A stretch of DNA of 64,000 bases from CAYRXM01 sp964449465 (lineage in GTDB: Bacteria > Chloroflexota > Anaerolineae > JAFGEY01), in contig CAYVBK010000027.1 in NCBI GenBank assembly GCA_964449465.1, forward strand, positions 5,685 through 69,684, read 5' to 3'. Position numbers and translations under genes: made by a program. The notes under the pieces were generated by a model. That model was not told the DNA's origin, searched no databases, and was given only the letters and a program-made list of their open reading frames with translations. Shown piece after piece: positions 49,726-58,320 of the stretch. Position 1 is the first letter of the stretch. Every line of letters begins with the position of its first letter.

Positions 49726-51360
49726 CTAATACTCCAGGTCCTGGTGATAGATTTCGACCTCACGGAACTTGGTCAGCTCTTTTTGGAAAAACAGCGGCAC
49801 CGTGCCGGTCGGCCCATTGCGGTGCTTGGAGACAATGATCTCAGCAATGTTCTGTTGGTCGGTTTCAGGAGAGTAATAATCGTCGCGATAGATAAAAATA
49901 ACAATGTCTGCGTCTTGCTCAATTGAGCCGGACTCGCGCAGGTCCGACAGAATGGGTCTTTTGTCGTTGCGCTGCTCGACGGCGCGCGAGAGTTGCGAAG
50001 CCACGATTACCGGAATGTTGAGTTCTCGGGCCAGCCCTTTGAGTGAGCGCGACAGCACCGAGATTTCCTGGACGCGGTTGTCAATGCGCCGGTCGGTCTG
50101 CATCAATTGCAAATAATCAATAACGATCAAATCGAGGCCATGTTCGGCATACAGGCGGCGGGCTTTGGTGCGCAATTGAACATCGGAAATCGAAGGCGTG
50201 TCGTCAATGAAAATCATCGTCTCTGACAGCTTGCCGGTGGCCTGGATAAACAGCGGCCATTCTTCTTCTTTGAGGCTACCCAGGCGCAGCCGTTGCGAAT
50301 CAATGCCCGTTTCAGAGGCGATCAACCGCTGCACCAACTGCTCAGACGACATTTCCAGGCTGAACACAGCCACGCGCTGATTGTATTTACAGGCCGCATT
50401 GTGGGCAAACGACAGCAGCAGACTGGTCTTGCCCATACCTGGCCGGGCGGCCACAATGATCAGGTCGGATTTTTGCAGGCCGCCCAATAGCTTGTCAACC
50501 TGCTTGTAGCCGGTCGGCACGCCGATGGTCTCGCCCTTGTGCTGGAAAAGATAATCCACCCGCTCATAATACGCGCTGACCACCTCGCGAATGGGCATCA
50601 GATCGCGGGCAATGTGCCGCTGCGACACGCTGAACAGGATTTGTTCGGCGCGATCAATGGTCTCATCGGCATTGTCGGTGTCCTGGTAGGCTAGAGCGGC
50701 AATTTCGCCGGCCGCGCCGATCAGCCGACGCAAGATGCTGGTGCGCTCGACAATGCGCCCGTAATGCTCCACGTTCAAAGCCGTAGGCGTGGCATTGATC
50801 AGGCCGGTGATATAGGCCGCCCCGCCCAGTTCAATCAGGCGTTGGCCCTGCCCTGCGGCGTCTTGCTCGCCGCCCCCGCTGCGCTCCAATTCATCACACA
50901 ACGTCACCAGGTCTACCGCTTCACCGCGATTGTACAAGGCCATGATCGCCTCGTACAGCCATTGGTGGCGCGCCACATAAAAATCATCGGCGCGCAAAAA
51001 TGTGCTGACCTTGTAGTGAGCATCGGGGTCAATCAGCAGGGCGCCCAACACGGCTCGCTCGGCCTCGACATTGTGAGGGATCATCTTGTCGGGGGCAGCG
51101 GCCTGCCGCACCGATGATTCGCGCCGCGGCTCGCTGCGACGCGCCGTGTCATGGCGCGGGGTGTCGCCGTTTTGCCGTTCCGGGCGTGGGCCGGCCGGCA
51201 GTTCAGCGACCACAGGCGGCGCCTCGATCTCATCCCCCAGGCCCAGCACCGCCGCCGGATCGCCTGCATTCCTCCAATCGTCGTCACCCAAAGGTGGTTC
51301 GTCGCCATCATCAAACGTCTCTGGCATCAAATCCAGATCCGATAAATCCGTTTCGCTCAT
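49726..51360 (-). CDS. dnaB: Replicative DNA helicase DnaB
   Basis: This 544-residue hexameric helicase unwinds DNA at the replication fork. An unusual ~90-residue acidic, disordered N-terminal extension precedes the normal start 'DKMIPHNVEAERAVLGALL'. The RecA-like core has Walker A 'AARPGMGKTSLL' near 310, 'DYLQLM' (Walker B) and 'RDGSIEQDADIVIFIYRDDYY'-type C-terminal motifs (here 'ESGSIEQDADIVIF'). No intein is present. GAGGTAGA precedes the ATG at 51360. It starts the run dnaB, dnaD-like, dnaC-like, so these three probably form one replication operon. No strong promoter was found in 51361-51557. Confidence 0.95.
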   Translation of the reverse strand: MSETDLSDLDLMPETFDDGDEPPLGDDDWRNAGDPAAVLGLGDEIEAPPVVAELPAGPRPERQNGDTPRHDTARRSEPRRESSVRQAAAPDKMIPHNVEAERAVLGALLIDPDAHYKVSTFLRADDFYVARHQWLYEAIMALYNRGEAVDLVTLCDELERSGGGEQDAAGQGQRLIELGGAAYITGLINATPTALNVEHYGRIVERTSILRRLIGAAGEIAALAYQDTDNADETIDRAEQILFSVSQRHIARDLMPIREVVSAYYERVDYLFQHKGETIGVPTGYKQVDKLLGGLQKSDLIIVAARPGMGKTSLLLSFAHNAACKYNQRVAVFSLEMSSEQLVQRLIASETGIDSQRLRLGSLKEEEWPLFIQATGKLSETMIFIDDTPSISDVQLRTKARRLYAEHGLDLIVIDYLQLMQTDRRIDNRVQEISVLSRSLKGLARELNIPVIVASQLSRAVEQRNDKRPILSDLRESGSIEQDADIVIFIYRDDYYSPETDQQNIAEIIVSKHRNGPTGTVPLFFQKELTKFREVEIYHQDLEY

Positions 51361-51443
51361 TCTACCTCAATCTGCCTTGAAAATCGCTTTCATCGAGAAA
51401 TGCCGCACGCCCACGTGTGCCACATTACAAAACTACACCGGTC

Positions 51444-51461
51444 TGGCACGAGGGCGTGCCA
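51444..51461. repeat. TGGCACG-AGGG-CGTGCCA hairpin
   Basis: A seven-bp perfect stem with loop AGGG matches the loop and core of the larger hairpin at 62603-62636. It lies between dnaB and the BFN nuclease gene. Confidence 0.6.
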
Positions 51462-51493
51462 ACCTACTCACACCGCCCCTCTCTGCCGTCAAA

Positions 51494-51519
51494 GAAACCA
51501 GGCCCTTGCACCTGGTTTC
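51494..51519 (-). terminator. Terminator-like hairpin downstream of BFN gene
   Basis: GAAACCAGG (51494-51502) pairs with CCTGGTTTC (51511-51519) over an eight-base loop. In minus orientation it is followed by TTTG. It lies 39 bases after the BFN stop and could end that transcript. Confidence 0.6.
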
Positions 51520-51557
51520 TGTTTCGGCATGTCATTGGCAATCCAAGACAACCCCTC

Positions 51558-52049
51558 TCACTGATCGCCCAACCCGTCCATATCCAGGGTATCAACAAAA
51601 TTGCGAAAAATGTCCATCTCTTCGGTGTCCGGCGCAATCTCCTGGCCTGGATAAATGCTGGCCTGATCCAAAACCTGCTCGGCCACATAAATCGGCACAT
51701 GCGCCCGCACAGCCAGAGCAATGCTGTCGCTGGGGCGGGCATCAATATCCAAAACGCGATGCCCCTGCACCACGTGCAGCACGGCAAAAAAGATATTGTC
51801 GCGCAACTCGCTGATCAGGATATATTCCAATTCTCCGCCCAATTCGGCGATGCAATTCTTGAGTAAATCGTGGGTCAAGGGGCGCGGCTGCTTGTGTCCT
51901 TGCAGCTCCCAAATGATCGCATCGGCTTCGGTGGCATAGATGAAAATGGGCAACTGTCGCTCCTGGCCCATCTCTTTGAGCAGCAAGACACGCTCTGGGC
52001 TGGGATTCATCAAATTGACCCGGATCGAATCTACCGTAACCTGGATCAT
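51558..52049 (-). CDS. Bifunctional nuclease (BFN/DUF151) family protein
   Basis: This 163-residue protein has the BFN fold: 'LPIFIYATEADAI', 'RPLTHDLL', 'DIDARPSDSIALAVRAHVPIYV'. The last is the signature with the conserved Asp-x-R-x-S-D (about 105-125). Family members are nucleases or DNA-binding regulators of unknown physiological role. The ATG at 52049 follows AAAGGAGACCTCGCC; the frame to 52151 would cross the predicted promoter. It is monocistronic and divergent from the beta-lactamase-fold gene. Confidence 0.9.
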   Translation of the reverse strand: MIQVTVDSIRVNLMNPSPERVLLLKEMGQERQLPIFIYATEADAIIWELQGHKQPRPLTHDLLKNCIAELGGELEYILISELRDNIFFAVLHVVQGHRVLDIDARPSDSIALAVRAHVPIYVAEQVLDQASIYPGQEIAPDTEEMDIFRNFVDTLDMDGLGDQ

Positions 52050-52122
52050 GGCGAGGTCTCCTTTCTGGCGCAGTCGGGTAATCGGGCGATGGTGGCTGAT
52101 GGAGCAAGGACAAGCGAGTTCG

Positions 52123-52151
52123 ATTATACCACAATCGCAGCAGGTGAACAA
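52123..52151 (-). promoter_or_regulatory. Sigma70-like promoter of BFN gene
   Basis: Minus-strand TTGTTC (52151-52146) and TATAAT (52128-52123) have a 17-base spacer, with the ATG 73 bases downstream. Confidence 0.65.
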
Positions 52152-52163
52152 AATGTCGGCGTT

Positions 52164-52191
52164 TTGCAGATCAAAGTCAATATGCTATAAT
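52164..52191 (+). promoter_or_regulatory. Promoter of beta-lactamase-fold gene pair
   Basis: TTGCAG (52164-52169) and TATAAT (52186-52191) have a 16-base spacer, and TGC directly before the -10 makes it an extended -10. The GTG start is 46 bases downstream. It is back to back with the BFN promoter. Confidence 0.7.
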
Positions 52192-52237
52192 CGCCCTGAC
52201 TGCATGCTCACTCCACAGTCGCTATACGAGGAGTATC

Positions 52238-53710
52238 GTGAAAGGCTATAAATTTTTCACTTTTGTGCTGATTATTCTCATCATCCTATATCTGCTCTAT
52301 CAACTCAACGGCTATCTCACCTTTCGTGAACTGCTGCCACCCGACTCGACCATCGCCGGGCTGAACGTAGGTTTGATGACCGAAGCTGAAGCCAAACAAA
52401 TCGTCACCCAGGCTTTTAACACCTCGGTGGTGCTGAACTATGGCCGCGAAACGATCAAGCTCAGCCCGGGTCGGGTTGATTTTCACCTCGGCACCGAGAT
52501 CGTGTGGGCTGAGCTGGCCCGCCGACGCGCCCAGGTTTCTTTTTTTCAGGGCTTTGGCAGCTATTTGCTGGGTGAAAACCCGCCGCCGATCACCATGTCG
52601 GTGCAGGCACGCATCAATGAACAAAAGTTGATCCAGATTCTCAACGACATTGCCCGCCAATATGACCGTGGCATGCTCGAACCGCAGGCACAGTACGAAA
52701 CGCTCACGTTCAGCCAGGGCAGCCCGGCTCACTGGCTCAACATCGAGGCCTCGCTGCCACTGGTCGAGGCCGCGTTCAACTCGGCCGGCAGCCGTCAGGT
52801 CGAACTGGTGGTCGAAGAAGGCACCCAGCCCCCCCCCCCCGACATTTCACTGCTCAAAACCATGATAGACTGGCGTCTTTCCGAGTGGCCGGGCATTGTC
52901 GGCGTATTTGTCAAAAACATGCGCACCGGCGAAGAACTGATCGTCAACGGCGACGTGGCCTTTGCCGGCATGAGCATTATCAAAATCCCCATCCTGATCG
53001 AAACCTACCGCTACCTTGCCCGCGAACCTGGCGAAGAGACCTCCAAGCTGATGCGCGAGACCATGATCCAGAGCGGCAACTTTACCGCCAACCTGCTTTT
53101 GCGGCAGATCGGAGCCATCCAGGCCAACAATGACAGTGCCGCCGCCGGCGTCGAGGTGTTGAACGTTTCGCTCAAGCGGCTGGGCATGGTCAACACGTTT
53201 ATGGCCACGCCCTATGACGTAGATGTGCTGCCTCGCCGCATCAGCACGCCGGCCAACTCGCGCCAAGACCTCAATACCCGGCCCGACCCCTTTATGCAGA
53301 CCACCCCTCGCGAGACCGGTCTGCTGCTGGAAATGATCTATCAACTGACGCAGGGCGGCGGCACCCTGATGGCTGCCTACCCCGGCCAGTTTACACCCGC
53401 CGAGGGCCAGGCCATGATCAACCTGATGACACAAAACCACGAAGCCATCTTGCTGGAGGGTGGTTTGCCCCCCAAAACCACCATCGCCCACAAACACGGC
53501 TATGTGGCCGATACGCACGCCGACGCCGCCATCATCTTGCCGGCCGACGGCAGCGATTTTGTGCTGGTGGTGTTCATCTATGCCAACACCGAATGGCTGG
53601 GCGACCGCAGCCTGCCCATCTTTGCCGACATGGCCACAGCCTCGTTCAACTATTTTCACCTGGGCAACCAATACCTTCGCCCTGATCTGACCCCTCAAGA
53701 GAATCCATGA
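52238..53710 (+). CDS. Membrane-anchored beta-lactamase/PBP-fold serine hydrolase
   Basis: This 490-residue protein has an N-terminal membrane anchor (about residues 5-25), two beta-rich domains similar to PG_binding_4-like modules, and a C-terminal class A beta-lactamase-like domain. The SxxK motif is S246-x-x-K249 in 'GMSIIKIP', the SDN-like motif is S279-G-N281, and the KTG position reads 'HKHG' (418-421). It probably acts outside the cell as a transpeptidase, carboxypeptidase or esterase; true beta-lactamase activity is not assured because Glu166-type and KTG elements differ. GAGGAGTATC precedes the GTG start. Its TGA overlaps the start of the next gene, a larger protein with the same C-terminal domain. 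Confidence 0.88.
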   Translation: MKGYKFFTFVLIILIILYLLYQLNGYLTFRELLPPDSTIAGLNVGLMTEAEAKQIVTQAFNTSVVLNYGRETIKLSPGRVDFHLGTEIVWAELARRRAQVSFFQGFGSYLLGENPPPITMSVQARINEQKLIQILNDIARQYDRGMLEPQAQYETLTFSQGSPAHWLNIEASLPLVEAAFNSAGSRQVELVVEEGTQPPPPDISLLKTMIDWRLSEWPGIVGVFVKNMRTGEELIVNGDVAFAGMSIIKIPILIETYRYLAREPGEETSKLMRETMIQSGNFTANLLLRQIGAIQANNDSAAAGVEVLNVSLKRLGMVNTFMATPYDVDVLPRRISTPANSRQDLNTRPDPFMQTTPRETGLLLEMIYQLTQGGGTLMAAYPGQFTPAEGQAMINLMTQNHEAILLEGGLPPKTTIAHKHGYVADTHADAAIILPADGSDFVLVVFIYANTEWLGDRSLPIFADMATASFNYFHLGNQYLRPDLTPQENP

Positions 53711-56700
53711 ACGTCAAAAAAATAACCCTGCTCTTTTTGCTGACCCTGGCACTGATTCTGGCGCATCACCCGGCCACCGCCGCGCCGACCTTTATCCACA
53801 CCACCCAGGCCGATTGGATGCGCGGCGAACGTCAAAGCCTGGACGTGCGCACACTGGACGCGCTGGGTACGCCCTATGGCCTGGATCAAGACGAACACGG
53901 AGCCATGCGTCTGCGCTCACAGCCCGGCGCGTGGATGCCCCACCCCGACAATCCGGTGATGGTGCCGGGCGAGGCCGGCGCCTGGGACGACGCTGTGATC
54001 AGCGAGGCCAAGGTGGTCTGGCACGATGGCATGTTCCACATGTGGTACGCCGGCCGCTGGCGCGACCCGCAAGGGCGCAAAACCCCGATGGACCTGGGCT
54101 ATGCCACCTCGCCCGACGGCGTTCACTGGAGCAAATACCGCGCCAACCCGGTGTTGCAGCGCGGCCCGCTGGGCAGCACCGATGAAAATCTCGTCTCGGC
54201 GCCCTCGGTGGTGTACGACGGCGAGCTGTGGCGCATGTGGTACAGCGCAGTCAACTTTAAGGGCGACTGGAGCATCCACTATGCCACCTCCACCGACGGC
54301 GTCAACTGGCTCAAATCAGCCCAAAACCCGCTCATGCAAGAAACCCACGACCAACGCTGGGACGCCGTCTATATTGCCGAGCCGTTTGTGCTGTGGAATG
54401 GGCGCGGCTGGCAAATGTGGTACAACGGCGCCTCGGCCCAGTCGGACACGCTGCTGGGCTATGCCGAATCGGCCGACGGCCTGACCTGGAAACGACTGCC
54501 CGGCAACCGCCCAGTGCTCAACATCGCCTCTACCGGCCAGTGGGACGATTTTTCGGTGGCCCGCGCCAGCGTGATGTTTGATGGAGAACGATACCAGATG
54601 TGGTATGAGGGACATGATGGCACCACCTGGCGCATCGGCTATGCCACCTCGCCCAACGGCATCAGTTGGGAGCGCGGCCCGCACAATCCGGTGATAGACC
54701 TGGGACCCGCCGGCGCATGGGACAGCAAGGTGGCCTCTGAACCCAATGTCATTTTCGACGGGCAGCTTTACCGTATGTATCATTCGGGTTATGACGGCGA
54801 CCGGTATCGGGTGGGGCTGTTCACCGCGCCGCCCATCTATGAATCCACAGGCCTGTTTCTCTCGCCGGTGATCAGCCATCCTACACCGCTGCAATGGGGC
54901 ATGCTGGCCTGCGATATGACCCTGCCATCTCAAACCGGGGTCGGCCTGGATGTGCTGACCAGCGACGACGGCCAGACCTGGACCACCTGGCCCGATGTGG
55001 CCGAATGGCGCAGCAGTGCAGCGTTCAGCGGCACCCAAACCGTTGACCTGTACGAGCAAGGCATTGCCGCCTCGCGGTTTTTGCGCTACCGCCTCACCCT
55101 GAACACTGCCGATCCAGCCGTTTCGCCGCTGGTCCGCCAGATCACCGTTTCAGAAGAGCGGCCCACGCCCACACCCACACCCACCCATACCTCTACGCCA
55201 ACGCGGCCGCCGGCGCCCACACCGACCGCTACACCCACGGCGATGCCCACCTCCGCTCCGCTGCCGACCGCCACGCCCACTGCGCTGCCCACGCGCGGCC
55301 CCACGCCCACCCCGCCGCCGCCCCCGCCGCCGCCCACATTCCCATCCGGATCGCTGACCCAGAGCGGCTGGTTGATCGCCGTCGGCGGCATAGGAATGTT
55401 GGGCTGGTTGGCGGCCACCACCCTGATCAACCGCCGTCGTCCGGCCGCAAATGAAGGCCAGCCCGAACCGCGTCGCCGATGGACGCACTGGGGTTGGAAT
55501 TGGGCCTGGAGTTTGCTGGGCATTCCGATCATCCTGCTGGGCGCATATCAGCGATACACTGCCGATCAACAACGTCGCCAGGCCGAGACCGAGTATCAGG
55601 TAGTGGTGCAAAACTGGGACACCGGCGAAAATGTGCCGGCGCCCTGGCTAAGCGATGAGCAAATTCGCCAGGCCATCGGTGAACGCCTGGTATCGCCATG
55701 CCTGCGCCCCATCGCCGTGCAATACCTCACCCACACCGTCACCCTGCACACCGCCGACCTGGGCTTTCAAAGCAACGCTGACACCCTGATCATCCAGGCC
55801 ATCCAGGCCAACCATACCGACGCCGGCCAGCGCGAATTGGAGGCCTTTTTTTGGGGCCGACCGCAGTCTATGTTTGAATTTACCCATACATTCAATTACG
55901 ACTTGCTGCTTCCCTGGCTGCAAAACATCGCCGCGCAGATAGACCGGCAGCCCGTCCCCCATCGCCTGGACGCCTCCTCGCTGACCGTCAGCAGCGGGCA
56001 GGCTGGCCGCGCCCTGGACATGGACGAATCGCTGCGCCGCCTGCGCGCCGCCATCGCCGACTATACCATCACACACGTGGTTTTGCCCGTTCAAGATATC
56101 CCGCCGCAAGCCCTGAGCCAGACGCAAATTGACGCTTTTTTGGCCGGAACCGCCCCGGCCTGGTCCGAGCCGCCGCAGCCGCCGGTCAGCCGCCCGATCA
56201 CCATCCCCTTTGACTATCAGCGCTGGATCGCCCGCACCGGCCTGCCGGCGCGCGACTGGCAGCCCACCCGCCCTATGACCGGCTATACCTTTTTGCCGGG
56301 CGAGATGGGTTGGACACTGGACATCACCGCAGCGCGCGGGGTCATTCAAGATGCTATCGCGCAAGGCCGCCAGGATGTGTCCTTGAAAATCACCGCCACC
56401 GTGCCGCCTCCGCCGCTGACCCTGGCCGACATCAAGCCGGCGCTGCTCGACATTGCCGGGCATTTCAGCGGCCTGACGGCTTTTTATGTCCAGGACCTCA
56501 GCAGTGGTGAGGAGATCAGCCACCATGCCGGCATCACCACCTCTGGTATGAGCATGATCAAAGTGGCAATCATGGCCACGGCCTACCGCGTCATCACCCG
56601 GCCGTTTGCCGCGCCGCTGCAAGACGCCATGGCCCAAATGATCGCCCACAGCATCAATGAAAAATCCAATTATGTCATCTTACAGATTGGAGAGGGGGAT

Positions 56701-57267
56701 TTTGCCGAGGGGTTGCAGCGAATCAATGAGACATTGGCCGCGCTGGATATGCGCCAAACCTACATCCGCCAGGCCTACCGCGTCGAGGGGCAGTATTACC
56801 CGGCTATTGACATCCCGCGCCACCCGGCCGCCGACATTCCGCCGGAAGACCGCCTGAACGTGTGGCCCGACACGGCCATGCAGACTTCGCTGACCGATCA
56901 GGCCAAACTGTTTCGGGCATTGTACCAGGGCACACAAGGAGGGGGTAGACTGCTGGAGGCCTTTCCCAACCTGACCGCCCAAGACTGCCAGGCCATGCTC
57001 GACCTGCTCAAGACCAACCCCACGCGCACCTTTCTCGGCCCCGGCTTTGCCGACAGCGTGCCGATGGCGCACAAGAACGGTTTTGGCGGCGGCACCGGCA
57101 CCGATGAGCGGATGAATGTTGGCATCATCTGGCCGCCGCAGGGCCGCCCCTACCTGGTGGGGCTGTATCAGTGGGACAAACAAGACTGGATCCACTGGCT
57201 GCGCGTCTGGCCGCAACAGATCGAGTTTTCAACCACGCTGTACAACTATTTTACCATGCCGCAATAA
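53707..57267 (+). CDS. Exported propeller / two-TM / beta-lactamase-fold fusion protein
   Basis: This 1186-residue protein has a signal peptide (about 1-26) and a five-bladed GH43/32-like beta-propeller (about 60-380). The repeats read 'W-D-...-S-x-V-x-x-D-G-x-x-x-M-W-Y' and 'GYATSPDGVHW'. A beta-sandwich and a Thr/Pro linker (about 486-545) follow. Two helices (about 553-575 and 600-618) enclose a short Arg-rich loop, so both large ends should be outside the cell. The C-terminal part repeats the upstream protein's architecture, ending in a beta-lactamase fold with S949-x-x-K952, S982-x-N984 and 'HKNG' (1122-1125). I know no described enzyme of this layout. The ATG overlaps the previous gene by four bases (ATGA). 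Confidence 0.87.
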   Translation: MNVKKITLLFLLTLALILAHHPATAAPTFIHTTQADWMRGERQSLDVRTLDALGTPYGLDQDEHGAMRLRSQPGAWMPHPDNPVMVPGEAGAWDDAVISEAKVVWHDGMFHMWYAGRWRDPQGRKTPMDLGYATSPDGVHWSKYRANPVLQRGPLGSTDENLVSAPSVVYDGELWRMWYSAVNFKGDWSIHYATSTDGVNWLKSAQNPLMQETHDQRWDAVYIAEPFVLWNGRGWQMWYNGASAQSDTLLGYAESADGLTWKRLPGNRPVLNIASTGQWDDFSVARASVMFDGERYQMWYEGHDGTTWRIGYATSPNGISWERGPHNPVIDLGPAGAWDSKVASEPNVIFDGQLYRMYHSGYDGDRYRVGLFTAPPIYESTGLFLSPVISHPTPLQWGMLACDMTLPSQTGVGLDVLTSDDGQTWTTWPDVAEWRSSAAFSGTQTVDLYEQGIAASRFLRYRLTLNTADPAVSPLVRQITVSEERPTPTPTPTHTSTPTRPPAPTPTATPTAMPTSAPLPTATPTALPTRGPTPTPPPPPPPPTFPSGSLTQSGWLIAVGGIGMLGWLAATTLINRRRPAANEGQPEPRRRWTHWGWNWAWSLLGIPIILLGAYQRYTADQQRRQAETEYQVVVQNWDTGENVPAPWLSDEQIRQAIGERLVSPCLRPIAVQYLTHTVTLHTADLGFQSNADTLIIQAIQANHTDAGQRELEAFFWGRPQSMFEFTHTFNYDLLLPWLQNIAAQIDRQPVPHRLDASSLTVSSGQAGRALDMDESLRRLRAAIADYTITHVVLPVQDIPPQALSQTQIDAFLAGTAPAWSEPPQPPVSRPITIPFDYQRWIARTGLPARDWQPTRPMTGYTFLPGEMGWTLDITAARGVIQDAIAQGRQDVSLKITATVPPPPLTLADIKPALLDIAGHFSGLTAFYVQDLSSGEEISHHAGITTSGMSMIKVAIMATAYRVITRPFAAPLQDAMAQMIAHSINEKSNYVILQIGEGDFAEGLQRINETLAALDMRQTYIRQAYRVEGQYYPAIDIPRHPAADIPPEDRLNVWPDTAMQTSLTDQAKLFRALYQGTQGGGRLLEAFPNLTAQDCQAMLDLLKTNPTRTFLGPGFADSVPMAHKNGFGGGTGTDERMNVGIIWPPQGRPYLVGLYQWDKQDWIHWLRVWPQQIEFSTTLYNYFTMPQ

Positions 57268-57282
57268 TAAAAATCGCCATCC

Positions 57283-57313
57283 GGTAGGGGCAGGGCTTGC
57301 CCCTGCCCCTACC
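57283..57313. repeat. TAGGGGC palindromic repeat, copy 4 (perfect hairpin)
   Basis: GGTAGGGGCAGGG and CCCTGCCCCTACC form a 13-bp perfect stem around CTTGC. It lies between two convergent genes and probably serves as a shared terminator. It belongs to the TGTAGGGGC family. Confidence 0.85.
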
Positions 57314-57326
57314 TGGATCGCCGGGA

Positions 57327-58307
57327 TCAGATTTCCATAATCTGCGCCAGTTCATAGAGCCGATCTTCGATGCTGCGCTTTTGCACCAGCACCTCGGCCA
57401 ACGGCGTAAAGACAAGTCTGGAACCGACCAGCCCCACCATACAACCGCTTTTGCCCTCAACCAGCCCATCCACTGCGGCCGCGCCCATACGGGTAGCCAG
57501 AATCCGGTCAAACGCCGACGGTGCGCCGCCGCGCTGCACATGCCCCAACACGGTCACGCGCATATCAAAGCCCAACTCGGCCTTGTGCTCGTCCAGGTAA
57601 TCCAAAATGGCCTGCGTGCCGGGTTTATAGCCCTCGGCCACAACAATGATACCGTGCGACTTGCCCTTGATATAAGCCTCGGTCAACACCTCGGCCACTT
57701 TATCCACCGGCGTAGGAATTTCGGGGATCAGTGACAGCTCGGCGCCGCCGGCAATGCCGCCCATCACCGCCAGATAGCCACAGTCGCGCCCCATCACCTC
57801 GATCAAAAAAGCGCGCTGATGCGAAGAGGCCGTGTCTTTGATCTTGTCAATGGCATCCAGGATCGTATTCAAAGTGGTGTCCACGCCGATGCACATGTCG
57901 GTGCCGGCCAGGTCATTGTCAATCGTGCCGGGCACCCCCACCGTCGGCAGGCCCAGTTCGTGCAGTTCGCGGGCGCCGCTCAGCGAGCCGTTGCCGCCGA
58001 TGATCACCAGGCCATCAATGCCGTTTTGCGCCAGCATGCGCAGCGCATCGCGCTGATATTTGACTTCTTTGAACTCGGGAAAACGCGTCGTCCCTAAAAT
58101 AGTGCCGCCCTTGCCGATAATGCCGCCCACCGAGCGAGCGTCAAAAGGCACGTAATGGCCGTTCACCAGGCCGATATAGCCCCGTTGGATGCCGATCACC
58201 TCAATGCCCATACTGATCGCTTTGCGCGTCGCCGCGCGAATGCACGGGTTCAATCCCGGTCCGTCGCCGCCGCTGGTCAACACGCCGATTCGCCTGATCC
58301 TGGTCAT
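57327..58307 (-). CDS. pfkA: ATP-dependent 6-phosphofructokinase
   Basis: This 326-residue glycolytic enzyme phosphorylates fructose 6-phosphate. 'LTSGGDGPGLNPCIRA' (ATP loop), 'PGTIDNDLAGTD' (catalytic Asp; the Gly before Thr indicates ATP rather than PPi use), 'MGRDCGYLA' and 'LGHVQRGGAPSAFDRILA' are all present. The normal 'GGDGS' Mg-site reads 'GGNGS' (Asp to Asn), an unusual change. AAAGGACAGAGACT precedes the ATG at 58307, 13 bases from the stop of the ATPase-CHAT gene, so it is probably in that operon. A second PfkB-type sugar kinase is at the left end of the window. Confidence 0.93.
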   Translation of the reverse strand: MTRIRRIGVLTSGGDGPGLNPCIRAATRKAISMGIEVIGIQRGYIGLVNGHYVPFDARSVGGIIGKGGTILGTTRFPEFKEVKYQRDALRMLAQNGIDGLVIIGGNGSLSGARELHELGLPTVGVPGTIDNDLAGTDMCIGVDTTLNTILDAIDKIKDTASSHQRAFLIEVMGRDCGYLAVMGGIAGGAELSLIPEIPTPVDKVAEVLTEAYIKGKSHGIIVVAEGYKPGTQAILDYLDEHKAELGFDMRVTVLGHVQRGGAPSAFDRILATRMGAAAVDGLVEGKSGCMVGLVGSRLVFTPLAEVLVQKRSIEDRLYELAQIMEI

Positions 58308-58320
58308 AGTCTCTGTCCTT

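Noticed and set aside
52238..57267. Beta-lactam resistance genes
   Set aside because: The KTG motif and the usual general-base region are altered and both proteins carry wall-binding-like modules, so resistance function is not supported.
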